Shown here piece by piece: positions 52,365-60,579 of a DNA stretch of 64,000 nt. The stretch comes from JAFGVL01 sp963663245. Lineage in GTDB: Bacteria; Bacteroidota; Bacteroidia; Bacteroidales; Paludibacteraceae. The position numbers and the translations under genes are program-made. The stretch covers positions 2,232,001 to 2,296,000 of the forward strand of contig OY760143.1 of assembly GCA_963663245.1 (NCBI GenBank), written 5' to 3'. The notes under the pieces were generated by a model, which worked only from the letters and a program-made list of their open reading frames with translations, was not told the DNA's origin and made no database searches. Numbering within the stretch: the stretch's first letter is position 1; every line of letters begins with the position of its first letter.

Positions 52365-53720
52365 TTATTCCTTAATCCAGCCTGGATATTGAAACTCACA
52401 GTCTTGCCAGTTTTCATTAATTCGAACATAAGTTTCTGTTTGCTTCTTTTTTATCCACTTATCTAAAACCTCAGCATTTTGTCTATTTTGAACAAAGGTT
52501 TTTAATAATTGATAATCCTCTTCTAGGTTTGCTTTGTGTTGGTTTATTTTAGACTTTATTTTAATGATAGCAGCAACTTGTTTACCTGCATTATTTTTAA
52601 ACACAAAAGGATCAGATATTTCACCAACTTTCATTTGATAAGCTAATTTTGAAATTTCTGATGGTAGATGTTGGTATTCAAAACGAGAGGTCCCATCATA
52701 CATATTCACCATATTTCCACTACTCATACGTGTATTTTTATCATCTGAATATTGAAGAACTGCATTATCAAAAGGAACTATTCCTTTTCTCACAAGATCT
52801 GCTATACTATCTAATTTTGATATAGCAATACTTTGATCTTCCAACTTTGACTTAGGCTTAAGAAGAATATGACGCACATTAACTTTACTTCCTCTTTTTG
52901 CAATAAGTTGAATAATATGATACCCAAATTCTGATTCAATAATACGAGAAACTTTTTCAGGGTTTGTTAAACTAAAGGCTTCATCAGCAAAAGGCTTCAC
53001 TAGTTGTCCTTTTCCCATAAAACCTAACTCACCTCCTTGTTTAGCAGACTCAATATCTGCTGAGTACAATGTTGCTAGCATAGAGAAAGTTGCATCTCCT
53101 GTTTCTACTCTTTCTTTAAAGCCACGTAACTTCTTTTTAACAGCCTCTATTTCTTCTACAGATATCTCTGGAGAAATAGTAAGCAACTGAACCTCTACTT
53201 TAGCTGGGATTAGTGGAATCTCTAACGTATCTACTGTAGAAAAAGCTTTACGAACTAAAGAAGGCGTAATCTTTTGGTCTCCTATTAGCTTTTGCTGTAC
53301 TTGCTGAACTAGGCTCTGTTCACGAGCCTGCTCTCTAAGTTCTTCTTTTATATCTTTTATTGATTTGGCATAGTACTCTTCCAATTTCTCTTCAGAACCT
53401 ATTTGCGCAATAATCTGACTAACGCGTTGTTCTACCTGTATAGAAATATTCCCTTCATTAACTTCAATACTATCTAATTTTGCTTGATGTAGAAATAATT
53501 TCCTTATAGCTAATTGTTCTGGGATTGTACAATAAGGATCTCCTTCAACATCCATTTTATCATACTTCATTTGAAGAACTTGTTTTTCCACATCAGATCT
53601 TAATATAGCATTATCACCAACTACCCAAACTACTTCATCTATTACTGTTCCTTGTGAAAAAATATTTAACGACACAAAAATAAACATCATCAAAAAACCT
53701 ATCTTATTTCTCTTTTGCAT
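52365..53720 (-). CDS. SurA-like periplasmic peptidyl-prolyl isomerase
   Basis: Periplasmic chaperone for outer-membrane proteins. From ATG 53720 it is 451 residues: signal peptide (MQKRNKIGFLMMFIFVSLNIFSQG), SurA N-terminal chaperone domain (DEVVWVVGDNAILRSDVEKQ) and two parvulin domains (about 170-265, with GGELGFMGKGQLVKPF, and about 275-375, with KVNVRHILLK). The in-frame ATG at 53738 is also possible but gives a longer n-region. It lies about 30 nt behind the foldase-like lipoprotein gene. Confidence 0.92.
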   Translation of the reverse strand: MQKRNKIGFLMMFIFVSLNIFSQGTVIDEVVWVVGDNAILRSDVEKQVLQMKYDKMDVEGDPYCTIPEQLAIRKLFLHQAKLDSIEVNEGNISIQVEQRVSQIIAQIGSEEKLEEYYAKSIKDIKEELREQAREQSLVQQVQQKLIGDQKITPSLVRKAFSTVDTLEIPLIPAKVEVQLLTISPEISVEEIEAVKKKLRGFKERVETGDATFSMLATLYSADIESAKQGGELGFMGKGQLVKPFADEAFSLTNPEKVSRIIESEFGYHIIQLIAKRGSKVNVRHILLKPKSKLEDQSIAISKLDSIADLVRKGIVPFDNAVLQYSDDKNTRMSSGNMVNMYDGTSRFEYQHLPSEISKLAYQMKVGEISDPFVFKNNAGKQVAAIIKIKSKINQHKANLEEDYQLLKTFVQNRQNAEVLDKWIKKKQTETYVRINENWQDCEFQYPGWIKE

Positions 53721-53750
53721 AATTGTTTTTATAAACATTTTTAAATATTA

Positions 53751-54620
53751 TTATTCAATATCTTCTCTTTTAAAGTAACTAATATCTCCATCTTCAACAG
53801 CACTATTATATAACTTAAGTTCAAAATTCTTTATGAAATCTATTCTTTCTTTATTCATAAGAATTGTTTTAATTTTCCCTTTTGCTAATTCAAATGGTTC
53901 AATATCTCCAATATAATTCACATCTAGAACTCGAAGAATATAATTATAACTACTATCATTTACTTCTATATATCTATTTGTCTTTATAAAGCTATTTACG
54001 TTCTCAATATGCAAAGGCATATTTTTAGTTACTTCAGCAAAATTTACCCATTTGTCTCCAAAATACTGATACGTAGTTGCATTCTGCACACTATATTTCT
54101 CTACTTTCTCAATCGATTCTTCTTCAAAATCTTTCAACCATTTTTGTAGTTTCTTATACTTTGGTGCTCCTAAAGGAACTTGAACAAACACACCTTTAAT
54201 AATACAGTTCTTTAATCGAAACTTATCTTGATATTTTTCGTAAAAATCTTGCATTCGCTTATCAGAAAGCACATCAGCGAGTCTTTCATGAATTAGATTT
54301 TCTTCATATTGATGAATTATCAATGATTTTTTATAATCATCAACGAGTTTCTCAATTTTTTCTTTGTCCGAGATGTTAATACTTGCATGTTGATATAATA
54401 AAATATCTACCACCCATTTTTTCACATAATCACTAGCAATAGATAGACTATCCTCTTTTGAGGCATCATCAGGAATTATAGCTTGTATATCTTCCACATA
54501 CAAATACCTCCCTCCAACCTCTAAATAAGGATTTCTCGTATTGTCTTTTTTCTCTTTCTCGCTACATGAGAAAAGAAAAAGAGCACTAATAAAAATCAAC
54601 AAAAAACGAATCGCCATCAT
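53751..54620 (-). CDS. SurA N-domain-like lipoprotein without isomerase domain
   Basis: A 289-residue protein with a lipoprotein signal (LFLFSCSEKEKKDN, Cys19 as acyl site). It has the SurA-like pattern of helices (VKKWVVDILLYQHASINISDKEKIEKLVDDYKKSL, quoted in two parts of one region at about 66-100), but nothing in the second half looks like a parvulin domain. It probably anchors to a membrane and holds unfolded clients. It sits between two true parvulin genes in the same operon. ATG 54617 is an equal alternative start. Confidence 0.8.
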   Translation of the reverse strand: MMAIRFLLIFISALFLFSCSEKEKKDNTRNPYLEVGGRYLYVEDIQAIIPDDASKEDSLSIASDYVKKWVVDILLYQHASINISDKEKIEKLVDDYKKSLIIHQYEENLIHERLADVLSDKRMQDFYEKYQDKFRLKNCIIKGVFVQVPLGAPKYKKLQKWLKDFEEESIEKVEKYSVQNATTYQYFGDKWVNFAEVTKNMPLHIENVNSFIKTNRYIEVNDSSYNYILRVLDVNYIGDIEPFELAKGKIKTILMNKERIDFIKNFELKLYNSAVEDGDISYFKREDIE

Positions 54621-54642
54621 TGTAAATTTCTTATATTACTTA

Positions 54643-56547
54643 TTATTCAATCGTTTCAAGAAGTTCTTTATTTATATTTACAGGAAACTTCTCTCGTAAT
54701 TTTTTAATCCATTCTTTATCTAAATAGGCTTGATAATCTTGAATAACTTTTCCTTTTATATCTTCATAACATTCAGGACCATTTAATAATTTTCCTTCTA
54801 CAAAAACTACAGGAAATTCTTTTGTTGGTTGAAAGCTCCCTTTTTTAAAAGCATAAAAATCTACAATTTCATTAGATCCTTCTACAAATAAACCATTTTC
54901 AGATTTCACAACATTCTCATCATTATTTAACTTTCTCAAACTACTATCGATAGAATCTGTAGGTGAGGTTTTAAGTATTTCTCTAACTTGCAACTCAATT
55001 ATTTTATTCTTACAAGATATAATTCTCCCTTTGTATCTTGGAGCTTCCCAAGTATAGTTTTTCTTATTTCTCTCATAAAAAGCTTTAAGCCCTTCTTTAT
55101 CATTCATAGCTTTTCCCCATACTTGAGTATTGCTTATATTAAACAATAAAATACCATCTCTATACTCTTCTATCAAGTGTCTAAATTCTGGGTATTTTTC
55201 TTCTAGTACACTATTCTCATAAGACATAAGTTCAAGATAAGAATATTTATCTAAGGCTAACATATAAGATAAAGATGGTATCTTTTTCTCCTTCATAAAT
55301 TTTACAAACTGAGATTGACTATACACCCTATCTGCAAAAGTAAATAGCGGCTTCTTTAATTTAACTCCCTTTACATAAAAAAGACTATCAGATAATTCTT
55401 TTGCTATTTTTTCAATTTGTGCCAATGCTTTTTGATTAATAGAATAATTATATTCCTTTTTCAATTTCCTTTGAAAATGTTTTGAGACTAAATCAACACG
55501 ATCTCCTCTTGAAAAAGCACGTTCAATTTCTGGAAATAGCTCTTCAAAACTACCAAGTGGTTTTTTCCCTTTTAGTTTTATGATATGCCATCCATACCTT
55601 GTTTTTACAGGTTTTGAAACTTCTCCTATCGTTTTCAAACCAAAAGCTACATCCTCAAACTCTTTTATAAGGTTCCCAGATTGAACCCAAGGCAATTCCC
55701 CATTTACTTTAGCACTATTTTTATCATCTGAGTGTTTCTTTGCTAACTCTCCAAAATCTTCTCCTCTTCTTATTTTATCATATAAAATAGTAATATCATT
55801 CTTAGCAATAATATTTTTCTTTGGAGTACTGTCATTTGTTAATTTCAATATATGAGAAAGCAAAAACTTTCCTTGTGATGGTCTACGCCCATACACTTTA
55901 ACAATATGATAACCATTCATACTCCTAATTACCCCACTAACACCTCCAATTGGAGTATTATAAACAGCATCTTCAAATGAATATACTGTTTTTAAAGCTA
56001 TCATATAACCTAAATACCCACCTTTTTCTTTGGAGTCAGAATCTTCTGACACTTCTTTAGCAACAGCTTCAAAATCTTCTGTTTGTACTCTTTTCGCTAT
56101 TTCTACAGCTCTATTATAAGAGTCTAGTGTATCGTGAATAACAGTATTATTAAGTTTAATAAAGATATGAGCAAGTTCGACATCTTCCTTCATTCTTTCA
56201 TAAGCTTCCTTTTCTAGTTGAAGTTTATATTCTCCATCTATAAAATAGGGCTTAGAAGACTGACGACGATAAGAATCTAATTCTGCCTTAAAAGTTTTTG
56301 CTGTATCTAATTGTTGAAGTTCTGCTTCCGCAACTTTTAACTTAAAGTTAACAAACAGATCCAAATACTCTTCTAAAGTTTTCTTATCTCCAGAAGTATT
56401 CGTGTTATTTTTATGATACAAATATTCAAAAGAAGATTTAGATATATCCTTACCATTAATTGTCATTAATATAGAATCTTGAGCATTGATTGAATGTCCA
56501 AAAAAGACAATACTAAATAGTAATATTAAAATATTTTTATCCATCAT
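54643..56547 (-). CDS. PpiC/SurA-type peptidyl-prolyl isomerase with two parvulin domains
   Basis: A 634-residue periplasmic foldase. Order: signal peptide to about 22, short chaperone segment (NGKDISKSSFEYLYHKNN), parvulin domain 1 (about 118-220, ELAHIFIKL and GGYLGYM) and parvulin domain 2 (about 228-335, LSHILKL, NGELPWVQ and GWHIIKLKG), then about 300 residues of helical C-terminal region with no known fold. It follows the PagL-like gene by 20 nt. Confidence 0.9.
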   Translation of the reverse strand: MMDKNILILLFSIVFFGHSINAQDSILMTINGKDISKSSFEYLYHKNNTNTSGDKKTLEEYLDLFVNFKLKVAEAELQQLDTAKTFKAELDSYRRQSSKPYFIDGEYKLQLEKEAYERMKEDVELAHIFIKLNNTVIHDTLDSYNRAVEIAKRVQTEDFEAVAKEVSEDSDSKEKGGYLGYMIALKTVYSFEDAVYNTPIGGVSGVIRSMNGYHIVKVYGRRPSQGKFLLSHILKLTNDSTPKKNIIAKNDITILYDKIRRGEDFGELAKKHSDDKNSAKVNGELPWVQSGNLIKEFEDVAFGLKTIGEVSKPVKTRYGWHIIKLKGKKPLGSFEELFPEIERAFSRGDRVDLVSKHFQRKLKKEYNYSINQKALAQIEKIAKELSDSLFYVKGVKLKKPLFTFADRVYSQSQFVKFMKEKKIPSLSYMLALDKYSYLELMSYENSVLEEKYPEFRHLIEEYRDGILLFNISNTQVWGKAMNDKEGLKAFYERNKKNYTWEAPRYKGRIISCKNKIIELQVREILKTSPTDSIDSSLRKLNNDENVVKSENGLFVEGSNEIVDFYAFKKGSFQPTKEFPVVFVEGKLLNGPECYEDIKGKVIQDYQAYLDKEWIKKLREKFPVNINKELLETIE

Positions 56548-56567
56548 ATATATTATTGAAAGGGTAT

Positions 56568-58670
56568 TTATAGTAAAATTGAATAACCTAAACCAAACGT
56601 GACATATTCTGCTTGAAGCATATGTGTTTTAAATGCAACTACACCAAATAAATTTGTTGTTAATCTATATTTCATGGCAAATCGCAAATATGTTTTTTCT
56701 AAAAAATCATACTCGTAATTATAGTCCGGTTTAATATTATCATACACATAATATCCACCATCAACTACAGCAGTTGTTCTTCCAAAAACAAATTCGTTAG
56801 ATAAGCAAGCACCTCCACGAATACGATGTTCGAAAACATTTGGACTAAACCTATCCGTTGTTAAGTAGTCTTTATAAACATCAGAATATGGGTGACCTGC
56901 ATGGTTATCTGTGAAAGATTCATCATAAAACCCATCCACTCCTATTCCTATACGATAAACATTCGCTGCTTGATAATAGAGGGCTATATTTACATTTCCA
57001 ACCAAATATTTTTTTGTGTCCATTCTATCAAATTCTTTGATAAAAGCAGAACCCATAATATCAACATATAAATATCTCGGCAATCGTTCTCCTGGTTTTC
57101 TTACGACTGGTGTTATTACCGGAGGCGTATATTTCATACTTAGCTCGGTAGTCAACATATTTAAGCCATGATTAGGAGAAGCAAAGCTTCCATTAGACAT
57201 ATGAGTATAATACACCCCCAAAGAATATGTATAGTGAGATAAATTATCTAGCTTTTGATTCGTAATATTAATAAATGGACGATAAGCAATATTTAAACCT
57301 GTTTTTACATATACATTAAGCGGTGAACTAAACATCGGCATATTTTCAGATTCTGGCGTTCCAATAAGATTACTTGGAGACTGCTTATTCCACTTTGTTA
57401 CTCCTGCTAAACCAAAACCTGCTGTAAAATTAATATCTACAGGATCTGTTCGCAATAATGGCATATCAGCATATGGATAAATAGCAAAAGCAGAACCTAA
57501 TTTAGCTTCATTTCCTAAATTAAGGTAAGTAAACCCAAGTCCTACTGTAGGGATATTATAATAATGGTGGTAATTTTTACTTCCAACAGTAGGCCATTCA
57601 ACACCAAATTCGGCACCTAATATTGGACGAAGAGTAGTATTAGATAAATACTGCTCAACCTCTGAAGTATGTTGTTTAATAGTACCTGCAATCAAACTAT
57701 ATTTATACTGATAAGGTCTGTCATATATTAAATCACCAGACATACTTACATTCTCGTAATCACTATATGATTTAGGAGTGTTATCTATACGCTCATATCT
57801 TGGCGGTGCAGTTGTTGAAGCTGTAGTCTGCTTATCCCAATTATTATTGTTCCCTCGGCCACTTTCATATTTATTAGCTCTCCCTGATCCTTTTTGTCCT
57901 GCACTATACCAAAGTCCACCTCCAGAGCTAACTGACTTTTTACCATGGCCTTGAGACCAGTTATCAGTTCCACCTTTCAGACCTCTTCTTTTCTTAGAAG
58001 AACGGCTATTCCATATTCCTCCGCCTTTTTTTACTTTAGAGCCACCACCTGCACCTGCTAACCAAGAGTCGTTTGCACGTCCACCTCTTTTTTTACCACG
58101 TTTACTACTACCGTCCCAATTAGAATAAGCGCTCTTATATTTTACTTTAAGATTCTTCTTACCATCTCTAGCAGTCCAAGTACCTCCTTTAGTTTTGCTT
58201 CTTCTTCTAGAATTAGATTTGTCTTCAAAAGGATCATAGCCACCAGAACCTCTTCCTTTCCGTTTTCCTTTTTTAGAATCAAATGGGTCATAACCACCTG
58301 CAGATGCTCTTCCTTTATATTTGCTTTTGCTTTTTTTTCCAAATGGATCGTAAGCAGAACCTTTTTTGTTTTTTCTTTTATTTTTCTTATCGTAATCAGA
58401 GAATGGATCATATCCACCTGCACCTCCGCCTTTTTTTCCTGAAGAAGCAAAAGGATCAAAACCTTTTGATGAACCTCTTTTTCTTTTACTTCTTTTTCCG
58501 CCACTAACAGAATACTGCGAACCCCTACGAGAACGTTTTCCAGTCATTTTTTTTGATTTCGACGAACGAGCTTTGTTTCTACCTTTAATAGAACAATCCT
58601 CACCTAAACATTGTGCATCAACACTTAATCCAAGACTAATTACGAGAATAAATAAGAGAACTTTTTTCAT
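56568..58670 (-). CDS. PagL-like lipid A deacylase barrel with N-terminal aromatic repeat array
   Basis: From ATG 58670 the product is 700 residues: signal peptide 1-19, a basic Gly/Ser/Lys/Arg region to about 280, a linker, and a PagL/acyloxyacyl-hydrolase-type barrel from about 320. The deacylase motif is H490-M-S492-N-G with Asn500 at the spacing seen in PagL; the Glu found in Pseudomonas PagL is Asn504 here. The N-terminal region has five [YF]DPF motifs (71, 87, 107, 127, 145) and seven Trp (165, 185, 203, 220, 238, 254, 278), about 18 residues apart. First gene of a five-gene outer-membrane operon. The upstream in-frame ATG at 58745 gives no signal peptide at the N-terminus. Confidence 0.82.
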   Translation of the reverse strand: MKKVLLFILVISLGLSVDAQCLGEDCSIKGRNKARSSKSKKMTGKRSRRGSQYSVSGGKRSKRKRGSSKGFDPFASSGKKGGGAGGYDPFSDYDKKNKRKNKKGSAYDPFGKKSKSKYKGRASAGGYDPFDSKKGKRKGRGSGGYDPFEDKSNSRRRSKTKGGTWTARDGKKNLKVKYKSAYSNWDGSSKRGKKRGGRANDSWLAGAGGGSKVKKGGGIWNSRSSKKRRGLKGGTDNWSQGHGKKSVSSGGGLWYSAGQKGSGRANKYESGRGNNNNWDKQTTASTTAPPRYERIDNTPKSYSDYENVSMSGDLIYDRPYQYKYSLIAGTIKQHTSEVEQYLSNTTLRPILGAEFGVEWPTVGSKNYHHYYNIPTVGLGFTYLNLGNEAKLGSAFAIYPYADMPLLRTDPVDINFTAGFGLAGVTKWNKQSPSNLIGTPESENMPMFSSPLNVYVKTGLNIAYRPFINITNQKLDNLSHYTYSLGVYYTHMSNGSFASPNHGLNMLTTELSMKYTPPVITPVVRKPGERLPRYLYVDIMGSAFIKEFDRMDTKKYLVGNVNIALYYQAANVYRIGIGVDGFYDESFTDNHAGHPYSDVYKDYLTTDRFSPNVFEHRIRGGACLSNEFVFGRTTAVVDGGYYVYDNIKPDYNYEYDFLEKTYLRFAMKYRLTTNLFGVVAFKTHMLQAEYVTFGLGYSILL
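57830..58460 (-). repeat. Coding repeat array of about 54-nt units in the PagL-like gene
   Basis: Twelve units of 16-24 codons, each built as an aromatic motif followed by a Lys/Arg/Gly/Ser linker. The first five carry [YF]DPF and the last seven a Trp. DNA is purine-rich on the coding strand, which also makes long ORFs appear in other frames. Confidence 0.75.
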
Positions 58671-58713
58671 ACGAAACCTGTGTGTTTGCAATTTTATTTG
58701 TGGTAAAAAAACA

Positions 58714-58721
58714 TATCTTTG
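58714..58721 (+). promoter_or_regulatory. -7 box of the gldF operon
   Basis: TATCTTTG on the + strand, 47 nt before the gldF start; no TTG at -33 spacing. RNA would start near 58728 and run through the opposing box at 58743. Confidence 0.5.
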
Positions 58722-58742
58722 TTGTGATTTTTTGACGAACGA

Positions 58743-58750
58743 CAAATATA
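58743..58750 (-). promoter_or_regulatory. -7 box of the PagL-like operon
   Basis: TATATTTG on the - strand, 72 nt before ATG 58670. It lies beyond ATG 58745, so that longer start is not in the main transcript. Confidence 0.45.
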
Positions 58751-58768
58751 TAAAATACTTACTAAACC

Positions 58769-59485
58769 ATGATTGTTTTACTAAAAAAAGAATTGAGCAG
58801 TTTTTTCAGCTCAGCAACAGGTTACATCGTTATTGGTGTGTTTTTACTTTTCACTGGTTTATTCTTGTGGGTTTTCCCTGGAGAATATAATATTCTAGAC
58901 TCTGGCTATGCTCAACTAGATGGCTTATTCTCTCTGGCTCCTTGGCTATTCTTATTTTTAGTTCCAGCTCTTACTATGCGTATGTTTGCTGAAGAGAAAA
59001 GGACTGGAACAATCGAATTACTTTATACAAAACCAATAACTAAACTATCAATAGTTTTAGGTAAATATTTAGCAGGCGTAATCTTAGTTATTTTATCTCT
59101 TATCCCTACCATAATCTATTTCTTTACGGTATATAAACTATCTGAACAAGGAGTTGATAGTGGTGCTTTTTGGGGGTCATTTATTGGACTTTTTTTCTTA
59201 GCTAGTATATATGTTGCTATTGGAGTCTTTAGTTCTGCTATTAGCAGCAATCAAATTGTCTCATTTATTGTAGCTGTAATTATATGTTTTGTGGTATATT
59301 TAGGCTTCGATTTTATTGGTTCACTATTTTCTTCAGGAAAAACAATTACTTTCATCTCTAACCTCGGAATTAATGCACATTATGAATCAATGAGTAGAGG
59401 TGTTATAGATAGTAGAGATGTTGTTTATTTTTTAAGTGCAAGTGCACTATTTATTTTTGGAACCAAAATACTTATTAGGCGATAG
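58769..59485 (+). CDS. gldF: GldF, ABC transporter permease
   Basis: A 238-residue ABC-2 type permease with six membrane segments. The family features are present: short cytoplasmic start MIVLLKKELSSFFSSATGY, MRMFAEEKRTGTIELLYTKPIT after the second segment, and YESMSRGVID before the last. In Flavobacterium GldF, GldG and the ATPase GldA act together. The GldG gene is at 44 kb and no GldA gene is in the window. Heads an operon with surE, a small membrane protein gene and lpxB. Confidence 0.9.
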   Translation: MIVLLKKELSSFFSSATGYIVIGVFLLFTGLFLWVFPGEYNILDSGYAQLDGLFSLAPWLFLFLVPALTMRMFAEEKRTGTIELLYTKPITKLSIVLGKYLAGVILVILSLIPTIIYFFTVYKLSEQGVDSGAFWGSFIGLFFLASIYVAIGVFSSAISSNQIVSFIVAVIICFVVYLGFDFIGSLFSSGKTITFISNLGINAHYESMSRGVIDSRDVVYFLSASALFIFGTKILIRR

Positions 59486-59503
59486 CTTTTGTAATTAGGC
59501 AGA

Positions 59504-60283
59504 ATGATAACAAAAAAGAAACCTCTTATTCTTATTACTAATGATGATGGCGCAAGTGCTAAAGGCATACAATCCTTAGTTGCTTGTTTACGCCCTTTAG
59601 GTGATATTCTTGTAGTTGCCCCTGACGGACCACGTTCGGCACAGTCTAGTGCGCTAACCGTAACAAAACCTTTACGAATAAAGAAAACACATGAAGAAAA
59701 CGGCTTAACCGAATACATCTGCAACGGAACTCCTGCTGACTGCGTAAAACTTGCATTGCGTGAAATATGTACTCAACAACCAGACATTCTAGTATCTGGC
59801 ATTAATCATGGAATGAATACCTCCATCAGTATTATCTACTCTGGAACTATGGGAGCAGCTATTGAAGGAGCTATAAATAATATTCCTTCAATTGGATTTT
59901 CATTAAACACTTTTGACCCTAAAGCTGACTTTAAAACAGCGATGAAAGCTGCATATAAAATCACAAAAAAAACCCTTGAAACTGGACTCCCTCGTTATAT
60001 TAGTTTAAACGTAAACATTCCTATTCTTGAAGAAACGAAAGGTGTGAAAATCTGCAAACAATCTGCAGGCTATTGGAATGAAGATTTTGCGAAAAGAAAA
60101 GACCCTATGGGCAGACATTATTATTGGCTAACAGGAGAGTTTCACAATGCAGAAAGCAAAGATAAAAACACAGATCAATGGGCATTAGAAAATGGGTATA
60201 TTTCTATTGTTCCAGTTCAGGTTGACATGACTGCATATACATATATTAACACCCTAAACAAGAATGATTATGAGTTGGGATAA
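59504..60283 (+). CDS. surE: 5'/3'-nucleotidase SurE
   Basis: Metal-dependent nucleotidase and exopolyphosphatase involved in stationary-phase survival. The 259-residue product has the metal site ITNDDGASAKGI, LVVAPDGPRSAQSSA and LVSGINHGMNTSISIIYSGT. It is 18 nt behind gldF and its end overlaps the next gene by 20 nt. Confidence 0.96.
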   Translation: MITKKKPLILITNDDGASAKGIQSLVACLRPLGDILVVAPDGPRSAQSSALTVTKPLRIKKTHEENGLTEYICNGTPADCVKLALREICTQQPDILVSGINHGMNTSISIIYSGTMGAAIEGAINNIPSIGFSLNTFDPKADFKTAMKAAYKITKKTLETGLPRYISLNVNIPILEETKGVKICKQSAGYWNEDFAKRKDPMGRHYYWLTGEFHNAESKDKNTDQWALENGYISIVPVQVDMTAYTYINTLNKNDYELG

Positions 60284-60578
60284 TCCAAAAAAAGAAAAAG
60301 GTAAAGACAGTTTCTGGATGGGATTCATCCCTGGTTTTATTTTACCTATAGCTACCATAATTATAATTTTTAAAAGCAAGTACACAACAGAAAAGCCTTT
60401 GTTTGAAGCTATGTATAAATTCTCAAAAACTGGCTATATGGGTAAGGATATGTTAAGCAGTACCTTGTTGTGTTTTATACTCCTTTTTATATTTAACAAG
60501 ATGAAAAAAGAACGCGCAAGCATGGGTGCTTTTGTTGGTGCTGTTCCTTTTATTATTCTATCATTTTGGATGTTTTAA
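60264..60578 (+). CDS. Small membrane protein between surE and lpxB
   Basis: A 104-residue protein: a charged N-terminus (SWDNPKKEKGKDS), then three hydrophobic segments (about 19-40, 67-81, 86-103). It overlaps surE by 20 nt, or by 14 if the ATG at 60270 is used, and ends one base before lpxB, so translation is coupled on both sides. I recognise no family. Position suggests a role at the inner membrane near lipid A synthesis. Confidence 0.8.
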   Translation: MIMSWDNPKKEKGKDSFWMGFIPGFILPIATIIIIFKSKYTTEKPLFEAMYKFSKTGYMGKDMLSSTLLCFILLFIFNKMKKERASMGAFVGAVPFIILSFWMF

Positions 60579-60579
60579 G

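Noticed and set aside
58142..58504. Long ORFs in other frames across the repeat array
   Set aside because: They are by-products of the purine-rich repeats; the true frame has the signal peptide, motifs and barrel.
60526..60579. Upstream start for lpxB
   Set aside because: It overlaps the preceding gene and adds residues absent from LpxB; the GEASGD motif is close to ATG 60580.
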